The notes under the pieces are model-generated. The model searched no databases. It worked only from the letters and a program-made list of their open reading frames with translations, and was not told where the DNA came from. The position numbers and the translations under genes are program-made. DNA of 64,000 nucleotides from Ruegeria sp. THAF33 (GTDB lineage: Bacteria; Pseudomonadota; Alphaproteobacteria; Rhodobacterales; Rhodobacteraceae): contig NZ_CP045384.1 of assembly GCF_009363615.1 (NCBI RefSeq), positions 350,501 to 414,500 on the forward strand. Direction: 5' to 3'. Of this stretch, positions 26,051 to 35,850 are shown piece after piece (positions within the stretch are counted from its first letter, which is position 1; each line of letters starts with the position of its first letter).

Positions 26051-28922
26051 TCAGACCTCCCCACAGAACGCTGTTGGCGATATACTTGGAATTGGAAACT
26101 CTTCTCTCGGAAGTGCTCGAAGGGAAGCTGATTGCCCAAGCTACTACAGGGTCTGCATTTTCGAGTTCAGGGACGCCAGAGCCGGCAGGATCCAGCAGGT
26201 AGAGCATCAGTAAGCCACGTTCGCGCCGAGCCGGAATGCCAGCGTCAAGTACCCCGTTTCCGAGAACGTGACGGATCTGGGGTCCTCTGGGTTCGGTAGG
26301 TGGTTCTTTGCCTTCGTTTCGATCCGTATCATTGCGCCAGGTTTTTTGACTGAGTTCGAGGGCTGCCTTCCACTCTGCCTCGGTTAGATCAATAGCCTGA
26401 TCGCGTGGGGAAATGAGGGTCTTGATGGAGTACCGATCCGCATGCTCGGCCGCTCTGCGGCGATCCAGCATTTTGACCGATGCGCCACCAACCGACTTTT
26501 CTGTTCCGGGTTGTTCCTTTCCGATAAGGGCCACGGTCCAGTTTGTCAGTTCTTGGTCCTTGTTCATTTCCTCAACGAAGTCTGCGATCAGCGGGCTCAT
26601 AATCCGGAAGCTGGCCGAATGGGTCCTGTACTCCCGAAGGAACGAGATCACGCTGAGTGCTGGCACATCTCGCCACAGGTGTCCGTTCCACTTCTGACCT
26701 GCAGGTACAAAGAGCTGGTGGTTCAGGTCTTTCGATGGGCCTAGTGCGCTGATGAAGCGATCAGTGGCATTGAAGTTTACCGTGATATCGTCCCTTCGAT
26801 TTGGGAACACGATGGTCTGCAGCAGATCGCCTGAATAGGTCAACTGCATCGCTCGCGCGTTTCGCATCTTTGCCCGCGACGTCACGGTCAGCACGGAGTG
26901 GGATTTCACGCGCAGGCCGAACTGCTTCGGCGTGGCACCGGCCGCAACCATGTTATCAAACTCTTGGCGAAGCTCTTCGGCTGCATCGGCGATGTGGCCG
27001 AACCACTCCACCATTTCTTCGGATGTGTATAGGCGGCAGACATCGAGGTAGCCGTCACGGTAGCCGAACCACCGACCCATTTGCATCAGTGTGTCGTACA
27101 TGCGTGCGGTCCGCAGGAAGTAGCTTGTGCAGAGACCCTCGAGCGTCAGACCACGCGCAAGCTTGTCGCCACCGATGGCGATAACCTTCAGGCCGCTGGC
27201 GTCGTTCTCGGCATAGTCCAAAGCGTCCTTCGCCGTGCCGTTGATCTCGCGCACGCGAATGTCCGACAGGACGTCCGGCAAAACGTCTCGAATTTCCGCC
27301 CATGAGAAATCATCCAGCGTCTCGCCTTCCACAAGCGCATCTCGGATCCCTCGCATACCGGGGAGAAAGGTCGCTTCATATTCTTCGCGCATGGATGCTT
27401 CAAGGGGAGCAAGTTCGATGCCACGTGTATATCGGCCTTTCATGTCTCTCACGTAGGTGGCCACCTGATTGAAGACTTCATTTTGTACTGAGGTGAAGCG
27501 CGTCACGTGGATGAGCATGGAAGAGTGCTTGTCGCCTTGTCCGCGCAGTTTCCGTACGGCGCAGGCAAACACGAATGACCGGATCGCTTCTGCGAGCGAG
27601 TCCGGCACGCGATCTTCGCCCTCCCAGCGTGGTCGATGCCCGTTCTTGTGCGGCTTCATTTCTGGCGACGTTGTCGACTTGCTGGGCATCCAGGGCTGGA
27701 ATTCATCGTCTGATAGTGCACGCACCAGTGGCAGGTCTTCTGGCGTGCTTGAAGCGGACCCAAACACGCGTCCCGGTCCGACATAGTTCGATGGTGCCGC
27801 TAGGTTGGTGATGAATGCGGAAGGGAATAGGTCGGGACCATGCTCTTGCGTTTCACCTCGCTCGTGAATGAAGATGTTTGCAAAGGGTGTCGCAGTGTAG
27901 CCGACGTAAGCCTTGCGTGCGAAGTGGTGCAAAATCGCCCGGATGAGCCTGTTGATGGTTTTCGGCTGATGCTCGAGATCTGGGTTGCCGAAATCATCTA
28001 CGACGTCTTCGCCCGTGTCTACTGAACCATGATCCGACTCATCGTCGATCACAAGAATTGGCAAATTGGTAACCATCTTGCGACCCGTTGCGGGATCGGT
28101 GTGATTGGCAACGCGATTGCGGATCCAGTGTAACAAGCGCTCAAGGACCGTCTTGTTTTTCTTGACGACGAACAACCAAGGTCGCTGCTCCGGACTGATA
28201 TTCATCTTGGCCGCAACGGCTGTGTTGAAGTCGCCTTTGTCACTTCGATTAGTTGCGGCATTGGGACGGACAGATGTGTCGTTGTCGATCAGTCCGACCC
28301 CGACCGCGGGAAGCTCATCGGCATCCGCGATCGTGGCAAAGCCGAGAAACCCCTCGTCTAGGCGGATCTGGGTCTGAGCCCTCAAGTTGTTGTGAAGACC
28401 CGCAAGCACGATAATGATCTTGTAACCAGCGTCTGCGGCCTTGCAGATCAGACCGGTGTAGTTGCCTGTCTTTCCGGACTGCACGTGGCCGACGACGAGA
28501 CCGCGGCGATCCCAAGCGCCTTCGCGGACCGGATCCTCGAGGTTTGAAAGAACTTCATCGGTAGCAACGTCGAGGGCGTCGAGAGCCGACCACGGAATAC
28601 GCGTTTCCATGTATTCGGAGTAGCGTTGCCAGTATGTCCACCCCTTTTTTCTTTCAGCGTCGAGCCACGGAATATGGTCCTCGCCGTTCATCAGGGTGGC
28701 GTTCTGACCAACGGTGCGGCTTGAGCGACGGATCAGTTCGTCAACGAGCGCATCCCGATCGACGAGGGCAAAATCCTCCTCCATCATCATTGCGAGCTTT
28801 GCCAGCTCCTTTTCGATCATTTCTGGCGTCACAGGGCTCTGTGCCCGCTCCGCAGCGAGGCGCAGCATGTTCTGCGCCATGGAAAGTATTGAATCGAAGG
28901 CCTTCTGATTAGAAATCGTCAT
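26034..28922 (-). CDS. Z1 domain-containing ATPase/helicase-like protein
   Basis: 962 residues. Walker A GHVQSGKTGNYTGL near residue 150 and Walker B LVIDDESDHGSVD near residue 295 fit the Z1 superfamily-2-like ATPase, followed by KTINRLIRAILHHFARKAYV (in part), GYTATPFANIF, and the motif IGGDKLARGLTLEGL, which resembles helicase motifs V-VI. These proteins power the MutL-homologue restriction systems described by Iyer, Abhiman and Aravind. It overlaps the GHKL gene by four bases (ATGA) and DUF4420 by 17. Confidence 0.9.
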   Translation of the reverse strand: MTISNQKAFDSILSMAQNMLRLAAERAQSPVTPEMIEKELAKLAMMMEEDFALVDRDALVDELIRRSSRTVGQNATLMNGEDHIPWLDAERKKGWTYWQRYSEYMETRIPWSALDALDVATDEVLSNLEDPVREGAWDRRGLVVGHVQSGKTGNYTGLICKAADAGYKIIIVLAGLHNNLRAQTQIRLDEGFLGFATIADADELPAVGVGLIDNDTSVRPNAATNRSDKGDFNTAVAAKMNISPEQRPWLFVVKKNKTVLERLLHWIRNRVANHTDPATGRKMVTNLPILVIDDESDHGSVDTGEDVVDDFGNPDLEHQPKTINRLIRAILHHFARKAYVGYTATPFANIFIHERGETQEHGPDLFPSAFITNLAAPSNYVGPGRVFGSASSTPEDLPLVRALSDDEFQPWMPSKSTTSPEMKPHKNGHRPRWEGEDRVPDSLAEAIRSFVFACAVRKLRGQGDKHSSMLIHVTRFTSVQNEVFNQVATYVRDMKGRYTRGIELAPLEASMREEYEATFLPGMRGIRDALVEGETLDDFSWAEIRDVLPDVLSDIRVREINGTAKDALDYAENDASGLKVIAIGGDKLARGLTLEGLCTSYFLRTARMYDTLMQMGRWFGYRDGYLDVCRLYTSEEMVEWFGHIADAAEELRQEFDNMVAAGATPKQFGLRVKSHSVLTVTSRAKMRNARAMQLTYSGDLLQTIVFPNRRDDITVNFNATDRFISALGPSKDLNHQLFVPAGQKWNGHLWRDVPALSVISFLREYRTHSASFRIMSPLIADFVEEMNKDQELTNWTVALIGKEQPGTEKSVGGASVKMLDRRRAAEHADRYSIKTLISPRDQAIDLTEAEWKAALELSQKTWRNDTDRNEGKEPPTEPRGPQIRHVLGNGVLDAGIPARRERGLLMLYLLDPAGSGVPELENADPVVAWAISFPSSTSERRVSNSKYIANSVLWGGLNDWVD

Positions 28923-30421
28923 AGTGAATCTTTCACTTCAAGGGATGAAACTAGGTCGAGATACCTGTCGAATGGGGGCGTGCGACCGAGCCGTTCGCGC
29001 GCCTCAGCAGGACTCAGACCGCGAAATGCAACAAGTGCTTCGAACATCGAGGACAATGTCTCCATAACTTCTTCGTCCGATGCCCCGGTGAAACCTGTCC
29101 TCGGCGTTTCCTTGTCTTCTGCGGTGTCAAGCCAGATGCGCTGAACTGGAACGGTCTCCTCAATGAGCCTGAGAACAGCGAGGATGTCCGGTTTGAGCGA
29201 TCCTGCGCGTTTCAGGATTGAGGCGATGAGGTCATGTTCTCGGGCAATCCGGTAAGAGGTCCCTTGTGCGGAGCGCCGCACTTGCCAAGCCTCGGCAACC
29301 GCGTCCGAGCGCGTGCCCGAAACAGGCGCGACGTGACCTCGGTGGGCAAAGACCCGTCTCGCCGTGTCCCGCGTCTCCGATGCAAGGCGGTGAAGTTGAG
29401 GCCGCAGACGTACCGGCGGATTGGCGGTCGACTTCAGAACATTGATCTTCCAATCGGCGTCCGCGCTGTTTGGTATGTCAAGGCTTATGCGGGCGAGCCG
29501 GTGAGCTTCATCGCGCGGCCATGGCTTACCGCCATCGCCTAGGCCCAGCCAGCCCCCTGCAAGAAGGAGACGGCGATTGCGATAGACGTAGAAGCCCTCC
29601 TGCTGCGTCCATCCTCCGGGTCCGGCTGCGGATTCTTGTTCGGTAGGCTTGAGCATGTCGCGGTGCGGAAGGACATGACACTGAACTGTCACACCTGTCG
29701 TATGTAGGATGCGATACTCGGGGCTTTCGAGCGCTTTGCCGGGATGTCCTATCATGTAAGGATCCCAAGGCTTCACCCCCCTACCGTTGAGAAGGAGGCG
29801 CAGCGTCGGCTGCTGCCCGTCCAAAAGACGATGAAAGGTCATCGCAAAATGTGCTTCGACGCGATCGGCGAGCTCGATCATGTCGGTGGCGGCGAAGCCA
29901 TCGGTCACAATACGGTCTAGCTTCTCCCAAAGGACGATAGTGCCGTGTTCCATCTGCTCGAGGGGCGCAAGCAGTTTCTCAGATCCTTGTGCGGGCCCTT
30001 CAAAGAGCGGCCATTCGGCGCCCGGCTCCTGACCAATTAGGTCGAGATCCCAGCGCAGGCATACAACAGGTCCGCCATTCTGCCGACTGGCAACGGTCAG
30101 TCTTCGAGCTTGAGAGAAACTTGCTGTCTTAAGGCCCAGTCCGAAGCGCCCAAGGTCGCTGGCTGCGCGCTCCGCCCGAGGATCACGTGCACCAAGGCGC
30201 ATTCCGGCTTCAAGGGCCGCGTCGTCCATGCCGTCGCCGTCGTCAACAATCCTTACCCAGCTGTCTGGGCCAGCCCATTCGAGATGGATGGCGACCTCGC
30301 TTGAATTCGCTGTAATGGAATTGTCAACCAGATCGGCCAGTGCAGTAGGAAGCGCATAGCCAAGCCCGCGAAGTGACTCAAGCATCGAACCGGCATAGGG
30401 GGGAGCATTTCGCACAGTCAT
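28919..30421 (-). CDS. GHKL/MutL-like ATP-binding protein
   Basis: 500 residues with the Bergerat ATP fold at the N-terminus: ALADLVDNSITA (N motif), IVDDGDGMDD (G1) and LGRFGLGLKTAS (G2). The central part fits the S5-like domain of MutL-type ATPases with KINVLKSTANPP in the expected region. Known relatives are the MORC/MutL-like proteins of restriction systems. It overlaps the sigma-factor gene and the Z1 gene by four bases each, so all are translationally coupled. Confidence 0.88.
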   Translation of the reverse strand: MTVRNAPPYAGSMLESLRGLGYALPTALADLVDNSITANSSEVAIHLEWAGPDSWVRIVDDGDGMDDAALEAGMRLGARDPRAERAASDLGRFGLGLKTASFSQARRLTVASRQNGGPVVCLRWDLDLIGQEPGAEWPLFEGPAQGSEKLLAPLEQMEHGTIVLWEKLDRIVTDGFAATDMIELADRVEAHFAMTFHRLLDGQQPTLRLLLNGRGVKPWDPYMIGHPGKALESPEYRILHTTGVTVQCHVLPHRDMLKPTEQESAAGPGGWTQQEGFYVYRNRRLLLAGGWLGLGDGGKPWPRDEAHRLARISLDIPNSADADWKINVLKSTANPPVRLRPQLHRLASETRDTARRVFAHRGHVAPVSGTRSDAVAEAWQVRRSAQGTSYRIAREHDLIASILKRAGSLKPDILAVLRLIEETVPVQRIWLDTAEDKETPRTGFTGASDEEVMETLSSMFEALVAFRGLSPAEARERLGRTPPFDRYLDLVSSLEVKDSL

Positions 30422-33363
30422 TGGAGTTGCTCCCTGCCGGAGTCTGCTAGACCGAGGCGGCTCAGCTTACCAATTACTGCATTCCGGCTGGTTCCCCCCA
30501 GTTCCTCCGCGATCTCACTTGCGCTCATGCCGGTCGCCCAAAGCTCCTCAAGACGAGCTACTCGGTATCTCGTCCAGGACATAAGTTGCCGGTTGTTGTT
30601 ATCTGTTTCGGATGCGCCATCTTTTTCTTTGTGCAGCACAGAGGGGACTTTCAATCCGCGACTGCTGTCGTAGCCCAGTAATTCTTGGAGCTGACGCTTG
30701 CGACCAGGATGAGAAAGTCGGTCAAGGCCCTTTGCCTCGATCTGTCGAATGCGCTCGCGTGTCACTCCATAGATCTGACCAATTTCCTCGAGGGTCATCT
30801 CGGACTCGCGATCGATCCCAAAGCGCATCCGAATTATATCTGCCTCGCGCTCTGGCAGTTCAGCTAGGGCGTCCGCAATGATTTTTTCAGTCTCTGCCTC
30901 GTCGAAGGCGTTCGCGTCCTCTTGACCAGGGAATATCTCATCCCAGTCGTCGATGCTTTCTGGATACACAGCCTCGCGGGGAAACCCACGAAACTGAGAC
31001 ACCTCTTCAGTTGTCCATTCCAGTTCCTCGGCAAGATCCTTTTCGGAAACATAGCCGTCGGCCCTAACGTCGAGCTTATCCATGGCGAGATCTAACCTCG
31101 CAATTTTCTCCTTCCTATGAACAGGGATGCGGATCGTAGATCCTTCGTCAGCACGCCATCGCATGATCGCCTGCCGCATCCAGTAAGAGGCATAGACAAC
31201 GAAGCGATAACCGCGCTCTGGATCAAAGCGCCGCGTGGATCGCTGTAGCCCCATGAACGCCACCTGAAAGACGTCCTCCGGGTCTTCACCTTCCTCCACG
31301 CTCCGTGCAGCAAAGCGTCGTGCGTAAGGCAGGTGTTTGCGGACTAGTCGCTCGTTGGCGGCCTCAAAGAGCGAGATTTGCGTATTCAGCTCGTTGACAT
31401 GCTCTGTGCTGGCAAGGTTTTGTTCAATCGAACTAACGAGCTCCTTTAGGAATCCCAGAGATAGATCGAGCGCCTCAAGCGCTTCAAGCGCTTGCCGTCG
31501 CCGTTTACCATCCATAACGCGTCCATTTTCTTGCCAAGACTTGAGGGATTCCGCAGCGGCCATGACTTCGGCCGTCTCGGTGTGGCCGGGGCGAGAGGGG
31601 ATTATGGTCTTCAGCGAGACAGAACTTGGGTTCCGGACGCCACTCTGGATGGTGTCGACGACATCAAGGATCGTTTGGACGGCGGCTTCGGAGGCGAGAA
31701 TTCCCAACTGAAGCCCTTGCTTTGCCCGGACCATGGGCTCCAAGAGTTGCCGTTCATCGGACTTGTCCATGACGAAGCGATGTGTTCCAGGCAGCCGCGT
31801 CGATCTTGTGAGAGCTGTCTCGATTGCTTCAGAAAGCTCATCCGAAGATATCTCCGTTCGGGAGTCCCAAAGCCCGTCATTATGCCTGAAGGCTAAATCT
31901 ACCTCGTCGAAGCCGCCGACCTCAAGGTTGCGCTGGAGGTTGATGCGCAATTCCTCAAGATCACCATTGCCGTCGCATAGAGCGAGAAGGCTTTCGATGT
32001 CGCTGGATGAGTACCATCCCTTTTGCAAAATTTCCTTGGCCCATGAGGTGCAGATCTCCGGATCGATTGACAGTCGCGTGCCGCTCTGAACCACCGCGGA
32101 TTTGATTGATTGGCGCCCACGGTTACGTACCTTGAGAAAATCATGCTCGGTGCGATTATCCGAGCTTACGGCGGCGGCACCAATGCCTTCACCGGCAATC
32201 GATGCTGGTGAAAGGTCGAGATCCCAATCTCCGTGCTCATCCGTGGAAACTACAGGTGAGGGACTGACGAGCGCAACGAATGTCCCCGAAACCGCTTCGC
32301 GCTTGGACTCGCCGAAGAAATTCTCCGGCTCTTCCTCAGCTTCAAAAACAAGCAAGTCGTCAAGGTCATCTAGTTGGCTTGGTGCCGCATTAGATTGCTC
32401 AGTCTCCGCGCTGAGCGGTTCCGGTTGCGCTGCAATGGGCGGAGCGGCAACGGACGGGGGTACTTCAGCTAACGTTTCGGAGCTGCTGTCGTCATCACCC
32501 TCTTTTTTCCACAGGCCGAGACGATGTGCTTTGCTCAGCACTGCATTGCGGCTGACCCCACCCAACTCCCTTGCGATCTGGTTCGCACTTCGGCCTTCGG
32601 CCCACATTCTTTTCAGGAGGTCGACCCGCTCCTCTGGCCAAGACGACCTTGCGGATGACTTTGGATTTTCTTCGTATTGGGTGAGCTCCGTGCGCTCACT
32701 GGTTGTTCCCCTCAACCTGTATATACCCAAACAGTGAATCTGATTGAGTATTGCGCCGGGAGTGGCGGGTCCGCCAAGTTTTTGAGCGATCTGGCCTGGT
32801 TCTGCGCCTAAGGACCACAGTCGTGTCAGTTCCTCATTTCTTTCTTCGGTCCAATACTTTTCCTCAAATTGTTCATCAGCATGCTTCGAAGGCGCTTCCG
32901 GTTTTCTTTGCGGGGTTGGCGAGATTCGATGTTCTGAAACATCGTTTCTAAGCGCTTTGCTGGTTTCGGATCTTGGGGTGATGCCGCCTTCTTCAGGTTT
33001 TTCTTCGGTTGGCGATTCTGTAACAAGCGAAGACAGAAGCTGCGATGCTAACCCGTGACCCTCGGAAAATGCGACGTCAGCGGGGGTTTGCCGTTCATCG
33101 TTAAGTGTATTGGGGTCGGCCCCGGAACGGATGAAGAGATCGCATAGAGCAAGGTTTCCCGACCGTGCTGCCAGATGGAGTGGGGTGTCTCCCTTCGGAT
33201 CAGAAAAATGGAGGCGTGCAGACGCAGCGAAATCGGAAAGTCTATCGAGCTTACCTTCGGCAATCAGCCGGATCTCGTAAGGGGCAAGAACTTGGCTTTC
33301 GGGTGTGTAGTTAGGCGAGGCACGACCGCCCAGAACTCGAGACAATTTATCCATAATTTTCAT
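30418..33363 (-). CDS. Ankyrin / GcrA-like HTH / sigma-70 fusion protein
   Basis: About 981 residues, in an order I do not know from any named family. Residues ~57-112: ankyrin-type repeats (GDTPLHLAARSGNLALCDLF). ~169-218 and ~240-287: two GcrA-like helix-turn-helix segments (WPEERVDLLKRMWAEGRSAN). Acidic linker. ~673-748: sigma-70 region 2 with DPEDVFQVAFMGLQRSTRRF, then YWMRQAI and RIPVH of region 3. ~833-891: region 4, LPEREADIIRMRFGI to GVTRERIRQIE. ~928-978: a third GcrA-like segment. Start at 33363 has GGGAGG six bases upstream; a longer frame exists. It overlaps the WYL gene end and the GHKL start. A dedicated sigma factor of the defence operon is inferred. Confidence 0.85.
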   Translation of the reverse strand: MKIMDKLSRVLGGRASPNYTPESQVLAPYEIRLIAEGKLDRLSDFAASARLHFSDPKGDTPLHLAARSGNLALCDLFIRSGADPNTLNDERQTPADVAFSEGHGLASQLLSSLVTESPTEEKPEEGGITPRSETSKALRNDVSEHRISPTPQRKPEAPSKHADEQFEEKYWTEERNEELTRLWSLGAEPGQIAQKLGGPATPGAILNQIHCLGIYRLRGTTSERTELTQYEENPKSSARSSWPEERVDLLKRMWAEGRSANQIARELGGVSRNAVLSKAHRLGLWKKEGDDDSSSETLAEVPPSVAAPPIAAQPEPLSAETEQSNAAPSQLDDLDDLLVFEAEEEPENFFGESKREAVSGTFVALVSPSPVVSTDEHGDWDLDLSPASIAGEGIGAAAVSSDNRTEHDFLKVRNRGRQSIKSAVVQSGTRLSIDPEICTSWAKEILQKGWYSSSDIESLLALCDGNGDLEELRINLQRNLEVGGFDEVDLAFRHNDGLWDSRTEISSDELSEAIETALTRSTRLPGTHRFVMDKSDERQLLEPMVRAKQGLQLGILASEAAVQTILDVVDTIQSGVRNPSSVSLKTIIPSRPGHTETAEVMAAAESLKSWQENGRVMDGKRRRQALEALEALDLSLGFLKELVSSIEQNLASTEHVNELNTQISLFEAANERLVRKHLPYARRFAARSVEEGEDPEDVFQVAFMGLQRSTRRFDPERGYRFVVYASYWMRQAIMRWRADEGSTIRIPVHRKEKIARLDLAMDKLDVRADGYVSEKDLAEELEWTTEEVSQFRGFPREAVYPESIDDWDEIFPGQEDANAFDEAETEKIIADALAELPEREADIIRMRFGIDRESEMTLEEIGQIYGVTRERIRQIEAKGLDRLSHPGRKRQLQELLGYDSSRGLKVPSVLHKEKDGASETDNNNRQLMSWTRYRVARLEELWATGMSASEIAEELGGTSRNAVIGKLSRLGLADSGREQLQ

Positions 33364-34207
33364 AAACGGCCTCCCTGTTGAGAAGCACGATTTGCTGATC
33401 CTGCGGCTTCCTTGCGCCAGGATCAGTATCAAGCCCAAGTCGTCTTAGCGCATAATAGAGCAGCGCACGCCGAACATTGATTTTTGCCCTGCCACCGCGC
33501 ATGCCGTAGTCGAGAGCGATGACCTTGGCTTGGGTCTCCGAAAGGGCGGGGTGTGGCCCGATCTCAAGCGTAACATGTTCTTGCCAATCCGCATCGGCCG
33601 CATCCGTGACTCTGCTGGCCTCTACACCGCGCGTCTGGAGGATGCGCGAAAGCAGGAAATCCTTGAAGATCTCGTCAGTCTTACAATAGGCCCGGGTGTG
33701 CCATCGAAATCCATCGAACCCGATGGCATGGGGCGCGATCCACCGCCAGCTCGGCTCTGGGCGCGAAAGGAACTGATACTTCACCTCGATCGCTTCAGAG
33801 CGGCGGATTGCACCAACAACAGATCGTAGTGTCACGGGGTCCACACCACGGGCCGGAGTGGGCGCGGAGTCATAGGCTGGTAGCTCGGCGATCCATGCGT
33901 CGTCGCTGTCCATGACGCCGTCAGCCAAAGACCGAAGCTGTGCGAGGTAGCGGCTTGCATCGGGTTTCAGGAACTGTGCAGCATATTCGGGGCCTCGGAC
34001 ATACGTCCGGGCGCTCTTATCGTAGACCATGTTTTCCGGAGCCAGACCGATATAGCGGTTCAGGTCGGCGGACGCTTGGTTCACCGATTGTCCGAACTGC
34101 TCCATCAAATCACTGCGGTTCACATGCCCCTCCCAAAACAATCGGAACTCGATGAACTCGAGGCGCTGCGTGACTCCCCATCGAAGCTCCGGCTTGTCGC
34201 TATCCAC
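33347..34207 (-). CDS. WYL-domain transcriptional regulator (BrxR/CapW-like)
   Basis: 286 residues: N-terminal winged helix (RLEFIEFRLFWEGHVNRSDL), then a WYL domain with IEVKYQFLSRPEPSWRWIAP and a WYL-like HTRAYC, and a C-terminal WCX-like part. Regulators of this build (BrxR, CapW) repress phage-defence operons until a ligand, probably nucleic acid, releases them. It is the first gene of the operon, overlapping the sigma-fusion gene, so autoregulation is likely. Confidence 0.9.
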   Translation of the reverse strand: MDSDKPELRWGVTQRLEFIEFRLFWEGHVNRSDLMEQFGQSVNQASADLNRYIGLAPENMVYDKSARTYVRGPEYAAQFLKPDASRYLAQLRSLADGVMDSDDAWIAELPAYDSAPTPARGVDPVTLRSVVGAIRRSEAIEVKYQFLSRPEPSWRWIAPHAIGFDGFRWHTRAYCKTDEIFKDFLLSRILQTRGVEASRVTDAADADWQEHVTLEIGPHPALSETQAKVIALDYGMRGGRAKINVRRALLYYALRRLGLDTDPGARKPQDQQIVLLNREAVYENYG

Positions 34208-34561
34208 TTCGCACTCCCGACCCGGTGCGTATGATTAATGTACGCGCCCATTTTTTGTGCTGATCGAAAGCTAGCGGGGACTCGTGTCGGATTCAATCGG
34301 AATCCTACGATGTTTCGGGGGTTTGCTCGAACGAACAGAACCTGAAGATCGCAGAACTTCTGTCCTTTCGATATTAATAATGTGAATAATTTTTCTTTGA
34401 ATGCCACCAGCCAAACAGAATTGACCATACAAGTGAAGTTCGTCGCAAACGGACGTGATGCAACAGTCCAACTCTTAGGTTTGGAGCGCGAGCTAAACAG
34501 GGCGGACCAGCTTTAGCCGTGCAGCAGCTTATAGCGATCCGGAAGACATGCCGTAGGCGCT
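34208..34561. other. Intergenic region upstream of the WYL operon
   Basis: 354 bases without a convincing gene. It must hold the promoter of the leftward WYL operon; the AT-rich stretch at about 34,370-34,395 is the only promoter-like part I see, but I cannot fix -35/-10 boxes. It also takes the 3' end of the GAF/TIR-like gene from the right. Confidence 0.45.
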
Positions 34562-35713
34562 TCACGAGATTAAGCTCTTGATACTGGCAGACACCATCGC
34601 CTCGAATTGGTCAGCGTTCAGGGCATTGCCCTTGCGCGGTACAAAAACAAACCGCTGCTCCGCGAAATCGAAGGGAAGATCCGAGGTCCGCTCTTTGTCC
34701 TCACGGATCGGCAACCAACGGCGGATGTCTTCAGGCGAGTTCCCATAATGGGCGTGCATCATCCCTGCCTCTATCAATACGTTGGGGTTGTCTTGGTACC
34801 TGGTCTTCTTTCCACCTCGTGGCAAAGGCTCCGAGAAGTAGCAGATGCCGTAAGCTGCCTCATTGATCTTGTTGATGATACCCGCAGTGATCGAACCAGT
34901 CTTCGTATCCTTGTCCCAGCAATAGAGCTCGATCTGGTTCTTGAAGCTCTTTTCGCAAACAGCCCGGACGATCTCTATGACCTTAGGATCGGCGCGCTGC
35001 CCGAAGGCAAAGAACACTTGCGGGGTTCGCAGCGATCCAGGCTGCGTCGGATCGGATAGCTTTGTTTTTAAATCCTCGGCTGCCCGTGCGGTGCCGTTGC
35101 TTTGCTCCCTGGTAGTTTCGAATAGCCAGATTACCCGTGAAATAGCTTTGACCAATGTGCCTATCTGTTGCGTCCGTTCAGGCGTGAAACAAATCCGGTC
35201 CCGGAACTCTATGTTCATCACACCAAAAACGCGCGAGCGCTTCTCGCCGAATCGGATCGGAACGATGACTGACGTGCCAGCGTCACCGCCGCCGTAATCA
35301 ACGTATGCTGGCAAGTCTGCCGGCGGGTCGTTGCCATTATCGCTTCCATTGCCCCAACTCCGCACCGTTACTTTGGAATAGTCGAGGCCCTTGAGTCGCT
35401 TGTCTTTGCCGCTCTTCGTCGTGATCCAAAGGGGACAGCCGTGGGTGTACGAATAGGCTCGTTGACTAGAATAATTTCCTCCGTCGTTGAAGAGCGGGTG
35501 CGAGTCTCGCTCTTCCTCGCGGCTCGACCAGAAACTCGTCAATGCAGGTTTTCCGTTGACGCGTATGCCATCGATCTTCACCTCGAAGTACACCGCGCCC
35601 AGACTGCCGAGCACGTAGCTCTCTACGGCCGCTTTGAAGGTAGTAAATGCGTGTTCGCTAATCGAGTCGATAGAATTTGCAAAATTGAGGATTCGCTGCT
35701 CTTGCATATTCAA
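34562..35713 (-). CDS. GAF-like sensor fused to TIR-like nucleotide-binding effector
   Basis: 383 residues. The N-terminal ~190 residues look like a GAF-type sensor (AVYFEVKIDGIRV, SVIVPIRFGEKRSRVFGVMN). After residue ~225 comes a TIR-like domain: PQVFFAFGQRADPKVIEIV, then AAYGICYFSE and NPNVLIEAGMMHAHYG, where the Glu is in the position of the catalytic residue of predicted nucleotide-binding TIR-like proteins. NAD+ cleavage after ligand sensing is plausible, not shown. It stands alone between the WYL operon and an IS5 remnant, and has lower GC than the core genes. Confidence 0.72.
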   Translation of the reverse strand: MNMQEQRILNFANSIDSISEHAFTTFKAAVESYVLGSLGAVYFEVKIDGIRVNGKPALTSFWSSREEERDSHPLFNDGGNYSSQRAYSYTHGCPLWITTKSGKDKRLKGLDYSKVTVRSWGNGSDNGNDPPADLPAYVDYGGGDAGTSVIVPIRFGEKRSRVFGVMNIEFRDRICFTPERTQQIGTLVKAISRVIWLFETTREQSNGTARAAEDLKTKLSDPTQPGSLRTPQVFFAFGQRADPKVIEIVRAVCEKSFKNQIELYCWDKDTKTGSITAGIINKINEAAYGICYFSEPLPRGGKKTRYQDNPNVLIEAGMMHAHYGNSPEDIRRWLPIREDKERTSDLPFDFAEQRFVFVPRKGNALNADQFEAMVSASIKSLIS

Positions 35714-35850
35714 ACCTTGTTCTTGTAACTAAAAACGACACGTACTTTCGTCAGAATGATTCAAGCATAACATAACCATAAGTCTCTGCCCAACACATGG
35801 CTGGCGCACGCAAACATTTCGGCGTAGCGCGGGTCGACTTAGTTGTGCCT

